From Mesorhizobium_B sp035998495 (lineage in GTDB: Bacteria > Pseudomonadota > Alphaproteobacteria > Rhizobiales > Rhizobiaceae): 64,000 bases of DNA. Of this stretch, positions 1 to 9,388 are shown piece by piece. The position numbers were made by a program, and so were the translations under genes. The notes under the pieces were generated by a model that saw only the letters and a program-made list of their open reading frames with translations, was not told the origin of the DNA and did no database searches. Positions within the stretch are counted from its first letter, which is position 1. Each line of letters opens with the position of its first letter. The stretch is taken from assembly GCA_035998495.1 (NCBI GenBank), contig DASYHP010000030.1, forward strand, positions 100,566 to 164,565. Direction: 5' to 3'.

Positions 1-833
<833 letters not shown>

Positions 834-866
834 GATCGTCTCCTTTTGCGCGGCTCTTCTCGGCTT

Positions 867-2648
867 CTAGAACGCCTCGGCCGGCAGCGCCATCATCGCG
901 TCCGAGCCGGTCTGGATGCGGCTCAGGCGCAAGGCGGTCTCGGGCATCAGGCGCTCCATGAAGAAGCGACCGGTCAAGAGCTTGTGTTCGAGGAAGGCGG
1001 AAGACCCGTTCGCCCCCGCGCTCAGCCCATCCTGCGCCGCCCTCATCATGCGCGCCCACATAAAGCCCAGCGCGACCAGTCCGAAGAGGTGCATGTAGTC
1101 GGTGGCCGCCCCGCCCGCCTCGTCGGGCTTCTTCATGGCGTTCTGCATCAGCCACATGGTTGCGGCCTGCAGGTCGTCCAGGCCCTTCTTCAGCGACTTG
1201 GTGGTGGGCGTCATCGCCTCGTCAGCACGGTGACTCTCGCAGAACTCGCCCACCTCCTTGAAGAAGGCCTGCACGGCGCGGCCGCCATTCGCGGGAAGCT
1301 TTCGCCCGACGAGGTCGAGCGCCTGGATGCCGTTCGCGCCCTCGTAGATCATGGCGATGCGGGCGTCGCGCACGAACTGGCTCATGCCCCATTCCTCGAT
1401 ATAGCCGTGGCCGCCATAGACCTGCTGGGCCATCACGGCATGGTCAAAGCCGCGATCGGTCAGCACGCCCTTGAACACGGGCGTGAGCAGCCCGAGCCGG
1501 TCGTCCGCCGCCTGGCGCTCGCCTTCGTCCTCGGAGCGGTTGGCCAAGTCCGACGCGAGCGCGGTCCACAGCATCAGCGCGCGGCCCGCCTCGTTGAAGG
1601 CGCGCATGGTCATCAGTTTCCGGCGGATGTCGGGATGCACGATGATCGGGTCCGCCGCCTTATCCTTGTGCTGCGAGCCGGCAAGCGAACGGCCCTGCAG
1701 GCGCTCGCGGGCGTAGATCGCCGCGTTCTGGTAAGCGATCTCGGAAATGGCGAGGCCCTGGAGCCCCACGCCGAGCCGCGCCTCGTTCATCATGGTGAAC
1801 ATCGCGCGCAGGCCGGCGTTCTCCGCGCCCAGCAGATATCCGGTCGCGTCGTCATGGTTCATGACGCAGGTGGCGTTGCCGTGAATGCCCATCTTCTCCT
1901 CGATGGAGCCGCAGGACACGGCGTTGCGGCTGCCGTCGAGGAGGATCTTCGGCACGATGAAAAGGGAAATGCCTTTCGTGCCCGCCGGCGCGCCTTCGAT
2001 GCGCGCGAGCACGAGATGCACGATGTTCTCGGCCATGTCGTGCTCGCCGGCCGAGATGAAGATTTTCTGGCCCGAGATCTTGTAGGCGCCGTCGCTGGCG
2101 GGAGTCGCGCGGGTGCGCATCAGGCCCAGATCGGTGCCCGAATGCGGCTCCGTCAGGTTCATGGTGCCGGTCCAGGCGCCCTCGATCAAGGGCGGGAGCC
2201 AAGTGGCCTTCTGCTCGTCGGTGCCGTGGGCGATGATGGCCGCGATCGCGCCCTGGGACAGGCCGGGATACATCATCAGCGCCATGTTGCAGGCAACCAT
2301 GTATTCGCTGACCGCGTTGTGCAGCGTGTAGGGCAGGCCCTGGCCGCCGAATGTTTCCGGCACGGCCAAGCCGACCCAACCGCCGTCGCGATAGGCCGCG
2401 TACGCCTCCTTGAAACCGGAAGGCGTCGTGACCGACCCGTCCTCGTGACGGGTGCAGCCCTCGCGGTCACCCTTCTGGTTCGTCGGCAGGAGCACGTTCT
2501 CGGCCAGCTTCGCGCCCTCGCCGAGGATCGCCTCCAGCATGTCGGGCGAAGCGTCGGCGAAGCCCGCGACATTGGAATGACGGTGAAAGCCCAGAACGTC
2601 GTTCAGCACGAACAACGTGTCGGCAACCGGCGCCTTGTATTGCGGCAT
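867..2648 (-). CDS. Acyl-CoA dehydrogenase with extra C-terminal domain (DmdC-like)
   Basis: 593-residue FAD-dependent acyl-CoA dehydrogenase, longer than the usual ~380-residue enzymes. This is the family that includes 3-methylmercaptopropionyl-CoA dehydrogenase (DmdC) and many FadE-type enzymes with a C-terminal extension. Visible blocks are the N-terminal domain, the flavin/substrate segment TEPHSGTDLG, and YEGANGIQALDLVGRKLP in the C-terminal flavin domain, followed by a roughly 120-residue helical tail. An open frame extends upstream to 2834, but the start MPQYKAPVADTLFVLND at 2648 is where homology begins and has a GGGAGAG ribosome site. It sits between a MerR regulator and a thiolase on the same strand, downstream of a LiuR-like palindrome. 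Substrate is uncertain. Confidence 0.9.
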   Translation of the reverse strand: MPQYKAPVADTLFVLNDVLGFHRHSNVAGFADASPDMLEAILGEGAKLAENVLLPTNQKGDREGCTRHEDGSVTTPSGFKEAYAAYRDGGWVGLAVPETFGGQGLPYTLHNAVSEYMVACNMALMMYPGLSQGAIAAIIAHGTDEQKATWLPPLIEGAWTGTMNLTEPHSGTDLGLMRTRATPASDGAYKISGQKIFISAGEHDMAENIVHLVLARIEGAPAGTKGISLFIVPKILLDGSRNAVSCGSIEEKMGIHGNATCVMNHDDATGYLLGAENAGLRAMFTMMNEARLGVGLQGLAISEIAYQNAAIYARERLQGRSLAGSQHKDKAADPIIVHPDIRRKLMTMRAFNEAGRALMLWTALASDLANRSEDEGERQAADDRLGLLTPVFKGVLTDRGFDHAVMAQQVYGGHGYIEEWGMSQFVRDARIAMIYEGANGIQALDLVGRKLPANGGRAVQAFFKEVGEFCESHRADEAMTPTTKSLKKGLDDLQAATMWLMQNAMKKPDEAGGAATDYMHLFGLVALGFMWARMMRAAQDGLSAGANGSSAFLEHKLLTGRFFMERLMPETALRLSRIQTGSDAMMALPAEAF

Positions 2649-2693
2649 TCCGCTCTCCCTGCCCTCGCGCGAGATCGTCAAGCCGTCCTTAGC

Positions 2694-2725
2694 CGATTTT
2701 GACGTTTGCGTAAACGTCAAAATCG
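2694..2725. promoter_or_regulatory. Perfect palindrome, likely MerR/LiuR-type operator
   Basis: A perfect inverted repeat with 14-nt arms (2694-2707 and 2712-2725) around a 4-nt centre. The core TTGACGTTT-N-AAACGTCAA resembles sites described for LiuR-like MerR regulators of branched-chain and fatty acid catabolism. It lies 46 bp upstream of the acyl-CoA dehydrogenase start and downstream of the adjacent MerR gene. On the minus strand a TTGACG -35-like hexamer is embedded in the palindrome, as is usual for MerR promoters. Confidence 0.6.
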
Positions 2726-2762
2726 CGCGGCATGACGCCCTTGGACATGAGGGCGCAACGCA

Positions 2763-2795
2763 AGGAGCCGCCCGCCCAGCGGGCGAACGGCTCCT
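2763..2795. terminator. Hairpin after the MerR gene, possible terminator
   Basis: Arms AGGAGCCG (2763-2770) and CGGCTCCT (2788-2795) pair around a GC-rich centre. A short T-run follows on the plus strand only, so as a minus-strand terminator for the MerR gene it is imperfect. Confidence 0.35.
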
Positions 2796-2858
2796 CGATT
2801 TTATGGATATTGGGACGAAGCCTGCAACCGGCAAGCCGCCGGGCAGGCGCGCCGATCG

Positions 2859-3317
2859 TCAATTCTGCAGCTTGCGCGATGGCTGGGGCTGGCCCGAAAG
2901 CCTTCCGCGCAACGTGCCGATCAGATCCTCGAGCTCGCCCACCGCTTCGTCGAGCGCGGCGCGTTGCTTGTGCAGCCGCACGAGCTGCTTTTCCGACTTG
3001 TCCAGCGCCAGCTTCATCTGGCGGGTGTTCGGACCCGTCGGATCATAGAGATCCATGAGCTGCTTCACGTCCCGCAGCGAGAAGCCCACTTTCCGGCCCA
3101 GCATGATCAGCTTCATGCGGGCGCGGTCCCGCCGCGTGTAAAGGCGGGTGGCGCCCTCCCGGTGAGGGTTGAGCAGCCCCTTGTCCTCGTAGAAGCGCAA
3201 TGTGCGAAGCGTCACGTCGAACTGCTTCGCCATGTCGCCGATGCGGGTGAATTCCTCCTGAGACTCGCCAGAGCCTGCTCCGGCGGTCGCGCCGCCAGCG
3301 TCGATGGTGCTTTTCAT
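2859..3317 (-). CDS. MerR-family transcriptional regulator
   Basis: 152-residue regulator. The N-terminal winged-helix segment (about residues 22-90) contains EEFTRIGDMAKQFDVTLRTL and RFYEDKGLL, the standard MerR DNA-binding helices. It is followed by a dimerisation coiled coil (about 100-140) rich in Lys, Gln and Arg. No metal-binding cysteines are present, which argues for the LiuR/SoxR-like acyl-CoA-responsive branch and not a metal sensor. The start MKSTIDAGG at 3317 was chosen because the upstream open frame is low-complexity Arg-rich sequence; the ribosome site is weak. The gene precedes the acyl-CoA dehydrogenase and thiolase on the same strand with the palindromic operator in between, so it probably controls them. 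Confidence 0.82.
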   Translation of the reverse strand: MKSTIDAGGATAGAGSGESQEEFTRIGDMAKQFDVTLRTLRFYEDKGLLNPHREGATRLYTRRDRARMKLIMLGRKVGFSLRDVKQLMDLYDPTGPNTRQMKLALDKSEKQLVRLHKQRAALDEAVGELEDLIGTLRGRLSGQPQPSRKLQN

Positions 3318-3749
3318 TCTTGGTTTTGCCCGGTTGGCGCGAGGCTTGGAGCCAAGCGACGGGAAGGACACGGCCGGAACCGCGCTTCCGGTTGTTCTTC
3401 GAGGGGATGTGGCGCAGCGAAGCCGCGTTTGCTGCGTTGCGCAACGATATAGGAAGGCTTTACCGCCGCGCAAGCGGCCGCCCGTGCCACAGTCCCTAAC
3501 GAAATCCGCGTAGCGGTAAATTTGCTTAACATGTTGTTTACCATAACTGCCCGAAGGTGCGGGTCGCCGGAGGCCCGTGGCCGTTTCGTATCGTTTCCTT
3601 CACGGTTCCAGCGCACGCGGCGGCGAATCATCTTCCGAGCCGAGGCGGCGGGCGGCCTTTCCGCCCGACGACGCGTGCGCCCTGGCCGGCAGGATTTTTT
3701 GGGCGAGGCAAGCCGACTTCCAAGGGCGGCACGGGAAAGCGGACGACCG
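3318..3749. other. Divergent intergenic region upstream of the PodJ-like gene
   Basis: 432 bp with no supported gene. It contains the divergent promoters of the MerR gene and the PodJ-like gene. The only AT-rich island is about 3511-3550. It carries TTAA-N7-TTTA at 3526-3540, one mismatch from the CtrA box TTAA-N7-TTAA, nested inside a GGTAAA...TTTACC inverted repeat (3515-3520 and 3537-3542). An open frame runs through part of this region into the PodJ-like gene but looks non-coding before 3750. Confidence 0.5.
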
Positions 3750-6700
3750 ATGAGCAACAAGCGCTCCTATCTCGACACCCTCAACGCGGGCCGCCAAAGG
3801 CGGCCGGGAACGACCTTCGACGAACTCGACCGCTCCCTGGAGTCCCTCGAGGAGCAGTTCCGGTCTTCGCCATTCGGGTCGGAGGAGCCTCGCGCCTTCG
3901 GTTCCTCGCCGCAGAATCCGCGTCGCGAGTATCGCGACGCCCATGGCGCGCCGATTGCGCGCGAACAGAACGTCCACGGCGGGAATCCGTCATCGGCGGA
4001 CCCGGACCGCCCGGCGATCAGCCACGGCGAACGCCCCGCCTTCGCCTCCTGGGGCGAGGAGATCGAACGGGCGCGCGCCCGAGAGGAGGCGGCGAGCGCC
4101 GCGGGGCGGATCGCCGCCGAGCTTCGAAGCCTTCGCGCCGAGCTGCGGCATCAGGAAAGCCGCCAGCAGGATCTCTCGGCGGGCCTTCAGCGCGAGATCG
4201 CCCAGCTTCGGCACGACCTGGGGCGCTCCGGAGCGGGTGATCCGAGCGTCGAGATCGAGCGTCTCTCGCAGGCTTTGGTCGACATGGCCGATCGCGGCGA
4301 CACGCAGGGGATCGCCGCGCTGCGCGGGGAGATGAGCGAAATGCGCGGGTCGATCGAGCAGTTCGCCCGCGGAAACGGGCTGGGGGGGCTGGAACAGCTC
4401 TGGGAGATGCTGGAGCGCCGCCTCGAGGGGTTCGAGCGCAAGCTCGCCGACGGCAGCGCTTCAGGCGCGCTCCAGGCGCGTCTCGAAGCCCTCGACGATG
4501 CCGTGCGCCAGCTTCCCACCGCCGGCAGCTTCCGCGACGTCGAGGAGCATGTCCGCACTCTGGCCTCCGCGGTTGACCAGCTCGCGCGGCACCGGGATCT
4601 CGTGCAGCCGGCGGAGCTTGCCGCCATCGAAGCGCGCTTGGACGAGATTTCGCGCGCCATCGTGGCCTCCGCCGTGGCGGCGCAGCCCACGGGCCTCGAC
4701 CCCGAACCGTTCGAACGGCTCGACGCGAGGCTCGACGCCCTGTCCCGACAGGTCGAGGAGGCCGGGGGCGGCCATGACGACGAGATCATGGGCCGCCTCG
4801 CCCAATTGCAGGCGCGGGTGGACGAGCTGGCCGACCGCGCCGCGCTGCCGGAAAAGGCGGTCGCCCAACTGTCTCAACAGGTGTCGATCATCGCCGCCAA
4901 GCTCGACGAAGCGGGGGCGCTCCCCGATCCCGATTTCCTGTTCAAGGGCATCGAGCAGCGTTTCGAAACCCTGGCGGCCATGCTCGACCAGCATCGGGGC
5001 GAGACGTCCGAACGCTCGAACATCCTGTTCCGCGATCTCGAACGGCGGCTCGACGAGGTCGCCGACCGGGTGGACGAGGCCACGGCCCACAGGGCGCAGC
5101 GCGACGAGGCGCTGATCGGGGTCATCGACACCCGATTGGAGGAGTTCGCCCGTCGTTTGGAGGTCCGGGCGCCGCAAGGCGGCGAGGGCCGGCTGATCCG
5201 CAGCCTCGAAGCGCAGATCGCGGTGCTCACCGAGCACCTCGCCCGGCCGGGCGCGACGCGCGGCGACCTGGAGATCATCGCGCCGCGGCTGGAGAATATC
5301 GAGCGGTCGATCCAGGACAATCGCAACGCCGTCATCGAGGCGGCGCGGGACGCGGCGGAGAACGCCGTCAAGTCGCTGGGCACGCAAGGCATGGACGCCG
5401 AATCGGCCGCTGGCCTCGCGCAAGACCTCAAATCGCTCGAGGCGCTGACGAAGCGTTCGGACGAGCGCAACGCTCGAACCTTCGAGGCCATCCACGACAC
5501 GCTCGTCAAGATCGTGGACCGGATCGACGCGATCGATCGGAGCGCTCCGGCTTCGCAAGCTCCCATGCGCCAGGCGATCGAGGACGCGCCTTCGCTCGAT
5601 GCGGGCGAACCGATCGAGCGCCCGACACCGGCGCAGGCCAAGGGCAATCCGGTCGTCAGTCCGGCCGAGGCCGCGCAGGCGGCGGCGGTGGCGGCTCTCG
5701 AAGAACCAGAGCCCGCAGCCGCGGTTGCTGCCGGCGGCAACCGCGTGCGCGCCATGCTGGGCAGCTTGGGCCGCAAGCTCGGCAGTCGCAAGGAAGGTAG
5801 GGCTGCGCCAACGGCTGAACCAACGCTCGCTCGGCTGGAGGAGACGGGGGACGCGAAGGAGGCCGCGCCCTCCATCGACCTCGACGAGCCGCTCGATCCC
5901 AGAGCCCTCGACAAGCCGATCGAGCCCAACACGGGCGGACCCGACCTCAACGCCATCATGCGCCGCGTGCGCGACGAGCGGGCGGCAAGCGGACGTCCCC
6001 AATCGGCCGATGTGGCCAAGTCCGACTTCATCGCGGCCGCACGCCGGGCCGCGCAGGCGGCGGCCGCCGAAGCCGAAGTCCTGAAGCGTGGAGCCGAGAG
6101 CGACAAGGCCGGTCCCAAGTTGCGGCTGAGCCAAGTTTTCGGACGTCACCGCAAATCGGTTCTGATGGGCGTAAGCGCGCTGGTGATCGCACTCATGGGC
6201 CTCCAGCTCGGCGTCGCCGCCTTCGACCCGGCCGACGAGGCGCGGGAAGCGCCAGCAGCGGCGAAGGCGCCCCAAACCGGCGCGAAGGCGCAGGCGGCCG
6301 TGGCCAAGCCGGGCAAATTGGACGCCGTTCCGAAGGAAGCCTCGGCGGCCGCTTCGGAGGTGAAGAGCCTGACCGCCCCCGCCCTCCAGGCTAAGGCGGC
6401 GGCGGAAAAGAACCTCGCGCTGCCTGCCGCCCCGCACGCTGCCGCTGCCCCCGTCGCCTCCGTCGCCGACGAGGCCCCTCAAGCCGCGGCGGCGGCCCAG
6501 GCTGAAGCGCCTGAGACCGCGATGGCCGAGCCGGAGGCGGAAGCCATGGCGCCCAACGCCGCGGCGCCGCTCCCTGCCACCGCACCGAGCGTGCCGAACG
6601 GGATCGAGCCGCAGGCGCTGCGCGAGGCGGCCGCAGCGGGGGACGCCAAGGCGCTGTTCGAACTGGGCGCCCGCTATTCCGAGGGCCGCGGGGTCACGGC

Positions 6701-7436
6701 CGACATGATCGCGGCGGCCCAGTGGTTGGAGGCCTCCGCCGGCTTGGGCTTCGCGCCGGCGCAGTATCGGCTGGGCAGCCTTTACGAGAAAGGCCGCGGC
6801 GTGCCGCGCGACGTCGCCAAGGCCAGGACGCTCTACCAGCAGGCCGCGGAGGCCGGGAATGCCGCCGCCATGCACAACCTCGCCGTGCTTCACGCCATGG
6901 GCGCCGACGGCGCCACCGACAACGAGGAAGCCGCGCGCTGGTTCGCCGCCGCGGCGGAGCTCGGCGTCAAGGACAGCCAGTTCAACCTGGGCATCCTGGC
7001 CGCCAAGGGCGTGGGCATGGAGCGGAACCTGGAAGAATCCTACAAGTGGTTCTCTCTGGTGGCCGTCTCGGGCGACGCCGACGCCGCCGCCAAGCGCGAG
7101 GAGATCGCGGGGTCGCTCGCGCCCGAGCAGCTCGAACGCGCCCGCGCCGCGGCCGAGTTGTGGAAGCCCAAGCCCCTGGACCCGGAAGCCAACACCGTCG
7201 AGATCCCCGACTCCTGGCAGGCAGGTCCCGCCACCACGGCGAGCGTGGACATGAAAGCGGCCGTGAAGACCATCCAGCTCATCCTCAACAAGAACGGCTA
7301 CGCGGCGGGCGGCGCCGACGGCGTGATGGGCGAGAAGACCAAGTCGGCGATCAAGGCGTTCCAAAAGGACAACGCGCTCCTTCCGACCGGCGAAGTGGAC
7401 GACCGCTTGGTGCAGGCCCTGCTCACCCGGAAATGA
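3750..7436 (+). CDS. podJ: PodJ-like polar organelle development protein (coiled coil, TM, Sel1 repeats, peptidoglycan-binding domain)
   Basis: 1228-residue inner-membrane scaffold that organises a cell pole in alphaproteobacteria. The N-terminus MSNKRSYLDTLNAGRQRR resembles rhizobial PodJ. Residues about 90-690 are charged coiled coil. Residues about 690-800 are an Ala/Pro-rich linker. A single transmembrane segment (VLMGVSALVIALMGLQLGVA) lies at about 804-826, followed by a periplasmic Ala-rich linker. About four Sel1/TPR-like repeats (for example ALFELGARYSEGRGV and AQYRLGSLYEKGRGV) occupy about 948-1115. A peptidoglycan_binding_1 domain (QLILNKNGYAAGGADGVMGE) closes the protein. The ATG at 3750 has GGA-type spacing; the frame is open upstream to 3522 but that part is Arg-rich with no homology. 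Domain order matches Caulobacter PodJ. Upstream sequence has a weak CtrA-like box. Confidence 0.85.
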   Translation: MSNKRSYLDTLNAGRQRRPGTTFDELDRSLESLEEQFRSSPFGSEEPRAFGSSPQNPRREYRDAHGAPIAREQNVHGGNPSSADPDRPAISHGERPAFASWGEEIERARAREEAASAAGRIAAELRSLRAELRHQESRQQDLSAGLQREIAQLRHDLGRSGAGDPSVEIERLSQALVDMADRGDTQGIAALRGEMSEMRGSIEQFARGNGLGGLEQLWEMLERRLEGFERKLADGSASGALQARLEALDDAVRQLPTAGSFRDVEEHVRTLASAVDQLARHRDLVQPAELAAIEARLDEISRAIVASAVAAQPTGLDPEPFERLDARLDALSRQVEEAGGGHDDEIMGRLAQLQARVDELADRAALPEKAVAQLSQQVSIIAAKLDEAGALPDPDFLFKGIEQRFETLAAMLDQHRGETSERSNILFRDLERRLDEVADRVDEATAHRAQRDEALIGVIDTRLEEFARRLEVRAPQGGEGRLIRSLEAQIAVLTEHLARPGATRGDLEIIAPRLENIERSIQDNRNAVIEAARDAAENAVKSLGTQGMDAESAAGLAQDLKSLEALTKRSDERNARTFEAIHDTLVKIVDRIDAIDRSAPASQAPMRQAIEDAPSLDAGEPIERPTPAQAKGNPVVSPAEAAQAAAVAALEEPEPAAAVAAGGNRVRAMLGSLGRKLGSRKEGRAAPTAEPTLARLEETGDAKEAAPSIDLDEPLDPRALDKPIEPNTGGPDLNAIMRRVRDERAASGRPQSADVAKSDFIAAARRAAQAAAAEAEVLKRGAESDKAGPKLRLSQVFGRHRKSVLMGVSALVIALMGLQLGVAAFDPADEAREAPAAAKAPQTGAKAQAAVAKPGKLDAVPKEASAAASEVKSLTAPALQAKAAAEKNLALPAAPHAAAAPVASVADEAPQAAAAAQAEAPETAMAEPEAEAMAPNAAAPLPATAPSVPNGIEPQALREAAAAGDAKALFELGARYSEGRGVTADMIAAAQWLEASAGLGFAPAQYRLGSLYEKGRGVPRDVAKARTLYQQAAEAGNAAAMHNLAVLHAMGADGATDNEEAARWFAAAAELGVKDSQFNLGILAAKGVGMERNLEESYKWFSLVAVSGDADAAAKREEIAGSLAPEQLERARAAAELWKPKPLDPEANTVEIPDSWQAGPATTASVDMKAAVKTIQLILNKNGYAAGGADGVMGEKTKSAIKAFQKDNALLPTGEVDDRLVQALLTRK

Positions 7437-7445
7437 TGGCGCCGG

Positions 7446-7482
7446 CCGGCGCGCGTCACCTGCTCGCGCCGGTTAACTCTTT
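7446..7482 (+). terminator. Putative terminator after the PodJ-like gene
   Basis: Stem CCGGCGCG (7446-7453) with CGCGCCGG (7465-7472), 11-nt loop, followed by TTAACTCTTT. The T-run is interrupted, so this is a moderate candidate. Confidence 0.4.
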
Positions 7483-7667
7483 GAAACGAATTGTTTCCCT
7501 TGCCCACCTGCCGATTTGACTCCGGCCTCAATCTGGGCGCAACTCATCGCCAGGGAACAAGGCGTAGGGACACGATCCGTGGCGGAGCCGCGTGAGCCCG
7601 GCCGGCGCAACCAAGCGCTGGCCGTCTTGGCTTTTGCGGAGTCGTATCCGCCGTCCGAGTGGGGCGC

Positions 7668-8594
7668 ATGGGCATCTATCTTCCGATCGCGGAAATGGCC
7701 GTCAACGCGCTCGTCCTGCTCGCCATGGGCGCGACGGTGGGCTTCCTGTCGGGCATGTTCGGCGTCGGCGGCGGGTTCCTCATCACCCCGCTCCTGATCT
7801 TCTACAACATTCCGCCCGCCATTGCGGTCGCCACGGGGGCCAACCAGGTCGTGGCCTCGTCCTTTTCGGGCGCGCTGTCGCATCTCAAGCGCCGCACCAT
7901 TGATTTCAAGCTGGGCGCCGTTCTGCTCGCCGGCGGCATCGTCGGCTCGACGCTCGGCGCCTTCATCTTCGCGGCCTTGCGCAGCGTGGGCCAGCTCGAC
8001 CTCGTCGTGTCGCTGCTTTATGTCGTCTTCCTGGGCACGGTGGGCGCCTTGATGATGATCGAGAGCCTGCGCGCGATCAAGATCAGCCGCAGCGGGGGCC
8101 GCTCGCCCACGCTCAGGCGACCGGGCCAGCACAACTGGATCCACGGCCTGCCGCTGAAGATGCGGTTCCGCACATCCAAACTCTTCGTCAGCGTGATCCC
8201 CGTGCTGGGCCTGGGCGCGGGCATCGGCTTCCTTGCTTCGGTGATGGGCGTCGGCGGCGGCTTCATCATGGTGCCGGCGCTCATCTACCTCCTCAAGGTG
8301 CCCACCAACGTGGTGGTCGGCACCTCCCTGTTCCAGATGATCTTCGTGGCCGGCTACACGACGGTCGTCCACGCGACGGCCAACCAGACCGTGGACATCG
8401 TGCTCGCCTTTCTCCTGATGGCCGGAGGTGCGGCGGGCGCGCAATATGGCGCGATCGCCGGCCAAAGGCTGAAAGGCGAGCATCTGCGCGCGCTTCTCGC
8501 GCTGCTCGTGCTCATGGTGGGCGTGCGGCTCGCCTGGGGACTGTTCGTGCCGCCCAATGACTTCTATTCGCTGGCGGCGCAGGGTGAGTTCTGA
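7668..8594 (+). CDS. TauE/SafE-family anion exporter, integral membrane
   Basis: 308-residue polytopic membrane protein of the TauE/SafE (formerly DUF81) family, which exports sulfite, sulfoacetate or related organosulfur anions. Two pseudo-symmetric halves each carry the family glycine signature: GFLSGMFGVGGGFLITPLL near residue 25 and GFLASVMGVGGGFIMVPAL near residue 190. A cytoplasmic Arg/Ser-rich loop separates them. I chose the ATG at 7668 (MGIYLPIAE) over an in-frame GTG nine bases upstream because the family starts this way. The stop overlaps the start of the next gene (TGATG), implying translational coupling with the TIGR02186 protein. Substrate is not determined. Confidence 0.88.
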   Translation: MGIYLPIAEMAVNALVLLAMGATVGFLSGMFGVGGGFLITPLLIFYNIPPAIAVATGANQVVASSFSGALSHLKRRTIDFKLGAVLLAGGIVGSTLGAFIFAALRSVGQLDLVVSLLYVVFLGTVGALMMIESLRAIKISRSGGRSPTLRRPGQHNWIHGLPLKMRFRTSKLFVSVIPVLGLGAGIGFLASVMGVGGGFIMVPALIYLLKVPTNVVVGTSLFQMIFVAGYTTVVHATANQTVDIVLAFLLMAGGAAGAQYGAIAGQRLKGEHLRALLALLVLMVGVRLAWGLFVPPNDFYSLAAQGEF

Positions 8595-9382
8595 TGCGCC
8601 GCCATCTGCGCCCGCTTCTGTTGGCGCTCGCGCTGGCCACGTCCCCGGCCGCGGCGCAGGAGCCCGCCGCCCAGGCGCCGGAGAACATCCAGATCGGGCT
8701 TTCCACCGACCGCATCACCATCACGCCGGATTTTTCGGGCGCCGACCTCACCATTTTCGGCTCCGTGGAAAACGTCGATCCTCTGGTGAGCCGCCAGGGA
8801 CGCTACGATGTGGTGGTGGTGCTCGAGGGCCCGCCGCGCCCCACCGTGGTGCGCCGCAAGGATCGCATCCTGGGCATGTGGATCAACACCGAGTCCCAGG
8901 CTTTCGTGAACGTGCCGGCCTCCTACTCGGTCGCCACCACCCGCGCGCTGCAGGACATCACGGACGCAGACGGCTATCGCCGGCTGTCGCTCGGCATCGA
9001 CAACATCTTTCTCCAGCCGCTCAACGGCTCCCCTCCCGAAAAGGTCACGGAGTTCGCCCTGGCGCTGCGCGAGCAGAAGAAGGAACTGGACCTCTACAGC
9101 GAGCGCGCGGGCGACGTGGAGTTCTTGTCGCAGAACCTGTTTCGCGCCCGGCTGACCCTGTCGCCCAACGTGCCCGTCGGCACGCACAAGGCGCGCGCCT
9201 TCCTGTTCCGCAACGGCGTCTTCATCCGCGAAAGCTCGGCGCAGCTCGCCATCCGCAAGTCTGGCTTCGAGCAGACACTCTTCCGGCTCGCCCAGAACCA
9301 CGGGCTGTTCTACGGCATCTGCTCGGTGGCGCTCGCCATCGCCACGGGCTGGGTGGGACGGCTGGTGTTTCGCAAGGATTGA
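8594..9382 (+). CDS. TIGR02186-family secreted/membrane protein
   Basis: 262-residue protein with an N-terminal signal peptide (LRPLLLALALATSPAAAQE, cleavage after about residue 21). A mainly beta-strand periplasmic domain contains ENIQIGLSTDRITITPDFSG and EGPPRPTVVRRKDRILGMW. A single C-terminal transmembrane segment (GLFYGICSVALAIATGWVG) is followed by a short basic tail. This layout matches the alphaproteobacterial TIGR02186 family, of unknown function, which is found coupled to TauE/SafE exporters. Its start overlaps the exporter stop by one base. I infer an accessory role in the same export system. Confidence 0.85.
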   Translation: MRRHLRPLLLALALATSPAAAQEPAAQAPENIQIGLSTDRITITPDFSGADLTIFGSVENVDPLVSRQGRYDVVVVLEGPPRPTVVRRKDRILGMWINTESQAFVNVPASYSVATTRALQDITDADGYRRLSLGIDNIFLQPLNGSPPEKVTEFALALREQKKELDLYSERAGDVEFLSQNLFRARLTLSPNVPVGTHKARAFLFRNGVFIRESSAQLAIRKSGFEQTLFRLAQNHGLFYGICSVALAIATGWVGRLVFRKD

Positions 9383-9388
9383 GGGCGC

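Noticed and set aside
4461..7364. 967-codon minus-strand frame opposite the PodJ-like gene
   Set aside because: Arg/Leu/Gly-rich shadow; the plus strand has a full domain architecture.
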